Shown here piece by piece: positions 1 through 5,571 of a DNA stretch of 5,571 nt (position 1 is the stretch's first letter; the number at the start of each line of letters is the position of its first letter). The stretch is taken from assembly GCA_029933755.1 (NCBI GenBank), contig JAOZNO010000278.1, forward strand, positions 1 through 5,571, written 5' to 3'. The stretch is from Bacteroidales bacterium (GTDB lineage Bacteria > Bacteroidota > Bacteroidia > Bacteroidales > NBLH01). The notes beneath the pieces were generated by a model. That model was not told the DNA's origin. It searched no databases and was given only the letters and a program-made list of their open reading frames with translations. Position numbers and translations under genes: made by a program.

Positions 1-909
1 CCAAATCCGGAAAAACGAGATCCGTTGGCATTGTCAATTAGTGATGATGGAATAGTTTTTAACAAAATGGGCTACTTATTTGGAGGCCGATGGATAGACT
101 ACCCACATGTTATTGAGCACGATGGATATTTACTAGTTGCTTTTTCAGGTCATAAACAGTCGGTAGAAGTGTTAAAAATAAAAATCAGTGATATAGACAA
201 ACTTAAGATGCCACCTGTGCCATTAACAAATAAACCTCATACTTTTATAGACAAAACAAAGGTTGAGTTAAAACCGAATAAAAAAGATGTAGAAATTCGT
301 TACACCCTGGATAGAAGTGTTCCTACGAAACAATCAACCTTATATACAAAACCTTTTATCATTTCAGAATCTACAGATATTAATGTTATTGAAATTTCTT
401 CAAATGGTAAAAAGAGTCCAATAGGATATATCAAATATATAAAATTAGTACCGTTAAAACCAGTTTTGGCACCTGCTAAAAAGAAGGGATTACGATTTGA
501 ATATTTCGATTTAGAAAAACCAATCCGTAGCACCTCGGATCTTTTAAATTTAAAACCATCTGCCATTGGAAATATTGTAAATTTTACATTCCCTTATGAA
601 GATGAGAAGCTTGCAAATAACTTTGGATTGATTTTTAACGGATTTATTGAAGTTCCAAAAAAAGGTATTTATACCTTCAGTGTTTCTTCTAATGATGGAA
701 GTCGCCTATATATAGCAGATCAACTTGTTGTAAATAATGACGAATCTCACGGAACCTATGAAAAAGAAGGAGATATTGCTTTGCAGGCAGGGCAACATAA
801 AATTCAACTAAACTATTTTCAATCCGGTGGCAGAAAATCGTTAAATGTATTTATGAATACTCCAGGAACTGAAAAAACAGAAATTAAAGCAGATATTTTA
901 AATCATTAA
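1..909 (+). CDS. Sialidase-fold protein, C-terminal part, with chitobiase C-terminal-like and PA14 modules (5' end outside window)
   Basis: The frame is open from base 1, so the gene starts upstream; the TTG at base 25 is not a believable start because it falls inside a domain. Codons 1-70 resemble the last blade of a sialidase/BNR-type beta-propeller: an S-x-D-G strand turn, then Y-P-H-V-I-E-H-D-G near codons 34-42 and a V-A-F-S strand. Codons about 71-140 look like a chitobiase/beta-hexosaminidase C-terminal-type Ig module (CHB_HEX_C), with the hallmark R-Y-T-L-D-x-S-x-P-T at codons 100-109. Codons about 161-300 look like a PA14 module, with G-L-x-x-E-Y-F at the start and F-S-V-S-S-N-D-G-S-R-L at codons 226-236. 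PA14 modules commonly bind carbohydrate. The catalytic residues of the propeller would lie upstream, so sialidase activity cannot be judged; related propellers act on other glycans or are inactive. It ends with TAA nine bases before the next gene and is probably in the same operon. Export is expected, but the signal peptide is not visible. Confidence 0.85.
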   Translation, partial: PNPEKRDPLALSISDDGIVFNKMGYLFGGRWIDYPHVIEHDGYLLVAFSGHKQSVEVLKIKISDIDKLKMPPVPLTNKPHTFIDKTKVELKPNKKDVEIRYTLDRSVPTKQSTLYTKPFIISESTDINVIEISSNGKKSPIGYIKYIKLVPLKPVLAPAKKKGLRFEYFDLEKPIRSTSDLLNLKPSAIGNIVNFTFPYEDEKLANNFGLIFNGFIEVPKKGIYTFSVSSNDGSRLYIADQLVVNNDESHGTYEKEGDIALQAGQHKIQLNYFQSGGRKSLNVFMNTPGTEKTEIKADILNH

Positions 910-913
910 AGGA
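908..913 (+). promoter_or_regulatory. Shine-Dalgarno-like AAAGGA before the DUF4838-amidohydrolase gene
   Basis: A purine-rich AAAGGA overlaps the TAA stop of the upstream gene and sits five bases before the ATG at 919. It supports that start and suggests translation of the two genes is linked. Bacteroidota often do without a Shine-Dalgarno sequence, and the gene starting at 4260 shows none, so its importance here is uncertain. Confidence 0.4.
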
Positions 914-918
914 TAATT

Positions 919-3900
919 ATGAAAATAAAACCAAAACCTTTTTCACTGACTATGTTATTAAAATACTTTACTGGATTAGTATTTATTGTAGTCTTTGGAA
1001 CACAGTGTACCACAAAATCAGGAAAATTAGTACTGGTTGAAAACGGAAAAAGTGATTATCGTATTTATCTGTCAGATAATGCTGTTCTAGCAGAAAAGCA
1101 CGCTGCCTCAGAATTGCAAAAATACATTTATGAAATCAGTGCCTGTAAACTGCCTATAACAAATAAATATCAGGAATCTGTCAAGCATATTTTTGTTGGG
1201 TTCAAAAACGTACCTGAAATTCTGCTTCAAGGTATTGACGTAAATTCTTTCGGAATGGAAGAATTTATTATCAAAACATCATCAAAAGATATTATTATTG
1301 CAGGCGGTAAACCCCGGGGGACTCTTTATGGTGTGATAGCCTTCCTGACAGATGAATTCGGATGCAGATGGTACACTCCCGATTTTAATAAAATCCCTAA
1401 GACCAAAGACATCATCGTTAACGCAATCGACAAAAGGGACAAACCTGCCTTTGAATATAGAGAAGCCTGGTATAAAGAGGCGTATAATACAGAATGGGCA
1501 GTTCATAACAGGTTAAATCCAAGTATAGTTCCAATCCCGGATTCCCTTGGCGGAAGTTATATTACTTACCCATTTGTACATACATTTAACGCTCTTGTTC
1601 CACCGGAAAAATATTTTGAAAAACACCCCGAATATTTTTCTTTGATAAATGGGAAACGCAAGGCGGAACGGCATGGTACACAACTATGCCTTACAAATCC
1701 GGATGTATTAAAGATAGCCACTCAAACTGTTTTTAGATGGATTAAAGAACATCCAAAAGCAAATGTTTTTTCAATAGATCAGAACGATGGCTATGGCTTT
1801 TGTGAATGCGAAAAATGCAAGGCAATTGATGATGCTGAAGAAAGCCATTCAGGTACAATAATCAACTTTGTCAACCATATTGCAGACACAATAGCTCAGA
1901 CCCATCCGGATTTAAGGATTCAAACCTTAGCTTATGTTTATAGTGAAGTACCACCTAAAAATATCAAACCCAGACCGAATGTAACCATCAGGCTTTGTCA
2001 TTATGAGTACTGTTGCGCACACGCCATAGAACAATGTGAAAGTCACCAGGTATTCAGGGAAAGACTTCAGGCATGGAGTAAAATTGCAAATCAGATAACC
2101 ATTTGGGACTATTTCACAGATTTTAATCATTATCTGGTTCCTTTTCCGAATTTTGAATCTCTTAAAAATGATGTCAGGTTTTATGCTGATAATAATTGTA
2201 TAGGTTTATTTGCACAGGGATGCAATGTTCCGCAAAAAGGAGGAGGTGAATTTGCTTCTTTACGAGCTTGGGTATTTGCACGGTTGATGTGGAATCCGTA
2301 TCAGGATGCGCAAGTGCTAATTGATGAATTTGTAGAAAATGTTTACGGAAGTGCCGCTCCTTTTATTAAGACTTATATTGATTTATTGCATGAAAAAGTC
2401 AAACCGGATTCGGTCTATTTCAGCATCTATGCAAAACCAACCGACGGTGGGTATCTTACACCTGATGTTGTTCAGGAATCTGTTAATTTATTTAAACAAG
2501 CTGAAGCTGCATCTGCGAATGATCCGGACTTGCTAAAGCGTGTTGAATTGGCTGGGCTGCCTATTCTATATACGCAACTTTACTTCTATTCTATTGGCGG
2601 AAAGGTATATCTGAGTCAGACTGATATGGAGGCGACATTAAATAAGTTCCAAAGAATCATCAAAGAAAGCAACATTACACGATTTGCAGAAGGCAAAGAG
2701 AGAGGAGATGTTCAAGCTTTTATAAACAGGGTTAAGAATGTAAATAAATATATTACAAATTGGTGGATCATCGGACCTTTTGATAATCCCAATGCAAATG
2801 GTTTGAATATCAAATATCCTCCGGAAACTGAATTTGACACTGAAAAATCTTATGTCGGGAAAAACGATCATTCCATTTTATGGAAGTATATTGAAAACAA
2901 GGAGTCCGGTTATATGGATTTCATTAAATTATTTGATGATCCTAATGATGGAGTTGCCTATGCAAGAACTACTATGGAGCTAAAACAAGCAGGCAAAATA
3001 AAAATAGGTGTAGGTAGCAATGATGGCGTAAAACTTTGGATTAATGGAAAGTTGGTTCATAACAATCAAACAGCCAGAAAAGCAGAACCCAATCAGGATA
3101 TATTAACCATAAATTTGAAAAAAGGGAAAAATGATATTTTGATAAAAATTGACCAAACAGGTGGCGGATGGGGGTTTTATTTTACTGTTTTGGAAGGAGA
3201 ACTTAATATACTTGCACTTGCCGGATGTAGTTCGAAGCATCTGGACTTTTATTCGTTTCCGAAAATTGATGCACATACACATATCAATATTAAAAGTCCG
3301 CAGGTAATGCAATTGGCTAAGAAAGATAATTTCAAACTGCTGTCTGTTGTTACGGAATCAAGGAGTCAGGAGTACATAGATGAACAGCTTGATTTTACCA
3401 TCTATCAAAAAAAGAATTTTCCAAATTCCTTTTATTTTACTACGGCTTTTTCAATGGAAAGCTTTGGCAAACCGGATTGGGCAGCTAAAACAATAGAAAG
3501 ACTCCAGAAAGATTTTGACAATGGTGCAATTGCAGTCAAGGTGTATAAAGATATAGGTATGGTATTTAAAGATGCGGAAGGAAATTTCATAATGATTGAT
3601 AATCCGGCATTTGATCCGGTACTTGATTTTATTGCTTCTCAGGGAAAAACTTTAGTCGCTCATATTGCCGAACCTAAAAATTGTTGGTTACCTATAGATT
3701 CGATGACTGTAAATGTTGATAAAAGATACTACAAAAAACATCCGGAATATCACATGTATCTTCACCCGGAATTCCCTTCTTATCGAGAAATTATTAAACA
3801 TCGCGACAATATGCTTAAAATGCATCCAAAGCTAAAAGTTGTTGGATGTCATTTAGGTAGTTTGGAATGGGATGTTGATGAATTAGCAAAACGGTTTGAT

Positions 3901-4224
3901 GCTTATCCTAATTTTGCTGTGGATTTGGCAGCTCGTATTAATCATTTACAAATTCAGGACAGAAACAAAGTTCGAAACTTTATTATTAAATACCAGGATA
4001 GAATTATTTATGGTACGGACGATGAAATTAGTGAAAGTGATGATCTAAAGAAGGTACTTGATAAATTCCATCATTACTGGTTGAAAGATTGGAAGTATTT
4101 TTCCACAAATTCAATGATGACTTCATCTGATAATGAGTTTCAAGGTCTTGCATTACCTGAAAAGGTTTTAAAAAAACTTTATTATGAAAATGCAATGAAA
4201 TGGTATTCAGAAATGAAAAGATAA
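919..4224 (+). CDS. Fused exported protein: GH67-N-like/DUF4838 region, jelly-roll module, and metal-dependent amidohydrolase
   Basis: This 1101-residue protein has a basic N-terminus, a hydrophobic stretch (about residues 12-27) and a possible but non-canonical lipobox ending at C30 (G-T-Q-C), so it is probably a membrane-anchored lipoprotein. Residues about 36-155 resemble the alpha-glucuronidase (GH67) N-terminal fold: A-E-K-H-A-A-S-E-L-Q-K-Y at 58-69 and G-T-L-Y-G-V...C-R-W-Y-T-P-D at 134-155. Residues about 175-510 match the DUF4838 pattern: D-Q-N-D-G at 287-291, C-E-C-E-K-C at 295-300, and a Cys-rich stretch at 360-373. This is a putative glycosidase-like barrel of unproven activity. 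A jelly-roll module follows (about 612-760; W-W-I-I-G-P-F-D-N at 615-623, S-N-D-G at 700-703). Residues about 779-1101 form a complete amidohydrolase-2-type (COG2159-like) barrel with putative metal/catalytic residues H786 and H788 (H-T-H), H915, H978 and D1034 (Y-G-T-D-D); K874 is a candidate bridging or structural lysine. The substrate is unknown. A relic lipobox at 762-772 separates the two halves. The gene ends in tandem TAA TAA stops. Start ATG 919 is favoured; M12 is an alternative. Confidence 0.85.
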   Translation: MKIKPKPFSLTMLLKYFTGLVFIVVFGTQCTTKSGKLVLVENGKSDYRIYLSDNAVLAEKHAASELQKYIYEISACKLPITNKYQESVKHIFVGFKNVPEILLQGIDVNSFGMEEFIIKTSSKDIIIAGGKPRGTLYGVIAFLTDEFGCRWYTPDFNKIPKTKDIIVNAIDKRDKPAFEYREAWYKEAYNTEWAVHNRLNPSIVPIPDSLGGSYITYPFVHTFNALVPPEKYFEKHPEYFSLINGKRKAERHGTQLCLTNPDVLKIATQTVFRWIKEHPKANVFSIDQNDGYGFCECEKCKAIDDAEESHSGTIINFVNHIADTIAQTHPDLRIQTLAYVYSEVPPKNIKPRPNVTIRLCHYEYCCAHAIEQCESHQVFRERLQAWSKIANQITIWDYFTDFNHYLVPFPNFESLKNDVRFYADNNCIGLFAQGCNVPQKGGGEFASLRAWVFARLMWNPYQDAQVLIDEFVENVYGSAAPFIKTYIDLLHEKVKPDSVYFSIYAKPTDGGYLTPDVVQESVNLFKQAEAASANDPDLLKRVELAGLPILYTQLYFYSIGGKVYLSQTDMEATLNKFQRIIKESNITRFAEGKERGDVQAFINRVKNVNKYITNWWIIGPFDNPNANGLNIKYPPETEFDTEKSYVGKNDHSILWKYIENKESGYMDFIKLFDDPNDGVAYARTTMELKQAGKIKIGVGSNDGVKLWINGKLVHNNQTARKAEPNQDILTINLKKGKNDILIKIDQTGGGWGFYFTVLEGELNILALAGCSSKHLDFYSFPKIDAHTHINIKSPQVMQLAKKDNFKLLSVVTESRSQEYIDEQLDFTIYQKKNFPNSFYFTTAFSMESFGKPDWAAKTIERLQKDFDNGAIAVKVYKDIGMVFKDAEGNFIMIDNPAFDPVLDFIASQGKTLVAHIAEPKNCWLPIDSMTVNVDKRYYKKHPEYHMYLHPEFPSYREIIKHRDNMLKMHPKLKVVGCHLGSLEWDVDELAKRFDAYPNFAVDLAARINHLQIQDRNKVRNFIIKYQDRIIYGTDDEISESDDLKKVLDKFHHYWLKDWKYFSTNSMMTSSDNEFQGLALPEKVLKKLYYENAMKWYSEMKR
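3202..3234 (+). other. Buried relic lipoprotein signal at the fusion junction
   Basis: Codons 762-772 of the large gene read L-N-I-L-A-L-A-G-C-S-S, which matches the end of a bacterial type II (lipoprotein) signal peptide: a short hydrophobic run, then L-A-G-C, then small or polar residues. It lies directly after the last predicted strand of the jelly-roll module (G-W-G-F-Y-F-T-V-L, ending at residue 758) and about 14 residues before the amidohydrolase H-T-H motif, exactly where the signal of a stand-alone amidohydrolase lipoprotein would be. No basic n-region or ATG precedes it in frame; the only near in-frame alternative start, TTG at 3190, would give an acidic n-region. It is therefore read as a linker left by a gene fusion and not as a working signal. 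Confidence 0.6.
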
Positions 4225-4259
4225 TAAATAACACATTCCTAAATAGAATAAGAAATAAT

Positions 4260-5372
4260 ATGACTAACAGTTTAACGGAAGAAAAGAAAAAGAGTACACG
4301 TCTATTATCTTTAGATGCATTTCGTGGATTTACAATGTTTTTATTAATCGCTGAATTTGCAGGGTTGTTTCATTATCTGGTTGACCCAATATTTGAGGGG
4401 AGTATTATTGGTTATCTTGGTGAACAACTAGATCATCATCCATGGCATGGGCTTCATTTTTGGGATCTTGTTCAACCTTATTTTATGTTTATAGTTGGGG
4501 TTGCAATTCCATTTTCAGAAAAAAACCGGCTTAAAAAAGGAAGTACGAAAAAGGCAGTATTTAAACATGCATTAATTCGATCTGCAATAATGCTATTGTT
4601 AGGATGGGCATTGTATTGCATAGGGCCCGGAAGGATTGTTTTTAGATTCCAGAATGTATTGTCGCAATTAGCAGTTACTTATTTAGTTGCATTTTTATTA
4701 AGGAACAGATCTATTACTTTACAGTTTGCAATAAGCATAGTATTTATTGTATTAACTGAGCTCTTATATAGAACATTTTGGGTAGTTGGTTTTAATCAAC
4801 CCTTTGTGCCAGACCATAACTTCGGTGCTTACTTTGATATGTTGATCTCGGGTGAGTTGTCAGGAGGGCATTGGGTCTCATTCAATGCAATTCCTACAAT
4901 TGCACATACCATATGGGGTGTAATTATTGGGAAGATTCTTTTAAGCGATAAATCGAAGGCAGAAGTATTAAAAATTATGATTATTGGAGGAATAATTGGG
5001 TTAATTGTCGGTTATGGTTTAGATCCTTTCACGCCAATCATAAAGCGGATATCTACAAGCTCTTTTGTTTTTGTAAGTGGTGGTTGGACGCTACTTACCT
5101 TTGCTTTATTCTATTGGATAATTGATATGAAGGGTTACAGAAAATGGATACAATTTGCAGTGGTAGTAGGAGTAAATCCTTTGTTTATTTATCTGTTTGC
5201 CCATGTTGGCGGCGGTAAGTTTATTGCCCACATACTTAAACCATTTACTTTTGGCTTATTTGGATGGTCGGGTGAATTATCATCAAACATTATAACGGGT
5301 ATCCTTACATGGTTCTTTCTATGGTATATTACGTACTGGCTTTATAAAAATAAAATATTTATAAAATTATGA
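4260..5372 (+). CDS. DUF5009/HGSNAT-like (NagX-type) transmembrane acyltransferase
   Basis: This 370-residue polytopic membrane protein belongs to the COG4299/DUF5009 family, related to heparan-alpha-glucosaminide N-acetyltransferase and bacterial NagX. The family signature is clear: R-L-L-S-L-D-A-F-R-G-F-T-M at residues 14-26, then D-H-H-P-W-H-G-L-H-F-W-D-L at 58-70 leading into a membrane segment with F-M-F-I-V-G-V. In HGSNAT a histidine in the equivalent loop carries the acetyl group, so H59 or H60 is the candidate here. About ten hydrophobic segments are visible (near 20-40, 68-86, 106-122, 130-147, 154-176, 206-228, 237-254, 268-289, 297-316 and 342-362). The expected role (inferred) is to pass an acyl group from cytosolic acyl-CoA to a sugar on the outer face of the inner membrane. 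The frame is open back to an ATG at 4200, but that start would overlap the upstream gene and add about 20 polar residues. ATG 4260 lies just after the gap and close to the conserved R-L-x-S-L-D motif. Its 12 prolines use no CCG codon, unlike the upstream gene. Confidence 0.88.
   Translation: MTNSLTEEKKKSTRLLSLDAFRGFTMFLLIAEFAGLFHYLVDPIFEGSIIGYLGEQLDHHPWHGLHFWDLVQPYFMFIVGVAIPFSEKNRLKKGSTKKAVFKHALIRSAIMLLLGWALYCIGPGRIVFRFQNVLSQLAVTYLVAFLLRNRSITLQFAISIVFIVLTELLYRTFWVVGFNQPFVPDHNFGAYFDMLISGELSGGHWVSFNAIPTIAHTIWGVIIGKILLSDKSKAEVLKIMIIGGIIGLIVGYGLDPFTPIIKRISTSSFVFVSGGWTLLTFALFYWIIDMKGYRKWIQFAVVVGVNPLFIYLFAHVGGGKFIAHILKPFTFGLFGWSGELSSNIITGILTWFFLWYITYWLYKNKIFIKL
5369..5372 (+). other. ATGA stop/start overlap
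   Basis: The TGA stop of the acyltransferase gene (5370-5372) overlaps the ATG of the next gene (5369-5371) in the four-base ATGA arrangement. This is a standard sign of translational coupling and places both genes on one transcript. The upstream sequence is A/T-rich with no Shine-Dalgarno sequence, which fits reinitiation by ribosomes finishing the acyltransferase. Confidence 0.8.
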
Positions 5373-5571
5373 AAAATAAAATAAAACTTTTATCGCTGAT
5401 AGTGGTCTTAACTTTGGTTTTAGGGTCAGTATCTATTAATCCATCGTTTGCCCAAACAACCCGAAACTGGCAGATTATTGTACCTACCCAATTACAAAAA
5501 GAAGAATCCATCAAAGTAGTACTGGATGATCTTCAAACTTTTAGTAAAGAAATTGGGATTAATTTTCAGGA
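5369..5571 (+). CDS. Exported protein, N-terminal part; possible glycoside hydrolase with a GH67-N/GH20-N-like domain (3' end outside window)
   Basis: Only the first 67 codons are present and the frame stays open to the window edge. The N-terminus is a clear type I signal peptide: basic M-K-N-K-I-K, a hydrophobic core (L7 to about V21), and a likely cleavage site after P-S-F-A (residue 28), leaving Q29 as the mature end. The product should be periplasmic or secreted. The mature part begins R-N-W-Q-I-I-V-P-T, followed by an amphipathic helix with L-Q-T-F-S-K-E-I-G. That strand-helix start resembles the small N-terminal domains found before the catalytic barrels of GH67, GH20 and DUF4838 proteins, which would fit the neighbourhood, but about 38 residues is too little to name a family. 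It could equally be another exported enzyme. Translation is probably coupled to the acyltransferase gene by the ATGA overlap. Confidence 0.7.
   Translation, partial: MKNKIKLLSLIVVLTLVLGSVSINPSFAQTTRNWQIIVPTQLQKEESIKVVLDDLQTFSKEIGINFQ

Noticed and set aside
25..27. TTG start for the first gene
   Set aside because: The frame is open from base 1 and the TTG lies within a beta-propeller strand region, so the gene is cut by the window edge.
1282..1506. Minus-strand open frames (also near 300-566, 1927-2130, 2638-2871, 3103-3312, 4028-4234) and a + frame at 2339-2536
   Set aside because: All are short, lie wholly or almost wholly inside well-supported genes in other frames, and show no domain or signal features.
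3120..3240. Frameshift or separate start for the amidohydrolase at the fusion junction
   Set aside because: The other two forward frames upstream of the junction hit stops or give no basic n-region plus hydrophobic core. The in-frame TTG at 3190 would give an acidic n-region. A clean in-frame fusion explains the sequence better.
4200..4259. Longer N-terminus for the acyltransferase from ATG 4200
   Set aside because: It would overlap the end of the fused gene by 25 bases and add about 20 polar residues unlike the family. ATG 4260 lies in the gap just before the conserved R-L-L-S-L-D-A-F-R-G motif.
4225..4259. Terminator or promoter in the 35-base gap
   Set aside because: The gap holds a second in-frame TAA and A/T-rich sequence. 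No inverted repeat with a T-run and no clear Bacteroidota TAnnTTTG-type promoter is visible.

Overview
This window is an A+T-rich, gene-dense stretch that reads as a fragment of a Bacteroidota glycan-utilisation (accessory) locus. The reasons for that assignment are a lipoprotein-type N-terminus, weak or absent Shine-Dalgarno sequences before most starts, a DUF5009/COG4299-type membrane acyltransferase, and domain types (sialidase-like, PA14, DUF4838, secreted amidohydrolase) that are common in Bacteroidota carbohydrate clusters. This is inferred from composition and gene content. No rRNA or other phylogenetic marker is present, and no SusC/SusD pair or transporter lies inside the window.

All four genes are on the + strand and tightly packed, so they are probably co-transcribed. 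From left to right: (1) bases 1-909, the C-terminal part of a secreted sialidase-fold protein with a chitobiase C-terminal-like module and a PA14 module; (2) bases 919-4224, a very large multidomain protein with an N-terminal lipoprotein-like signal, a GH67-N-like plus DUF4838 region, a jelly-roll binding module and a complete metal-dependent amidohydrolase at the C-terminus; (3) bases 4260-5372, a polytopic membrane protein of the HGSNAT/NagX-like (DUF5009) acyltransferase family; (4) bases 5369-5571, the start of another exported protein, cut by the window edge and overlapping gene 3 by four bases (ATGA).

The most notable feature is inside gene 2. Exactly between the jelly-roll module and the amidohydrolase lies an apparent leftover lipoprotein signal (L-N-I-L-A-L-A-G-C-S-S, residues 762-772). 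This suggests that two formerly separate exported lipoprotein genes were joined in frame, with the second one's signal peptide partly kept as a linker.

As a working model (inference), genes 1, 2 and 4 act outside the cytoplasm or in the periplasm on a complex, possibly amino-sugar-containing, glycan. Gene 3 would transfer an acyl (acetyl) group across the inner membrane to a sugar released there. There are no RNA genes, CRISPR arrays, mobile elements, or convincing promoters or terminators. The only non-coding gaps are 9 and 35 bases.
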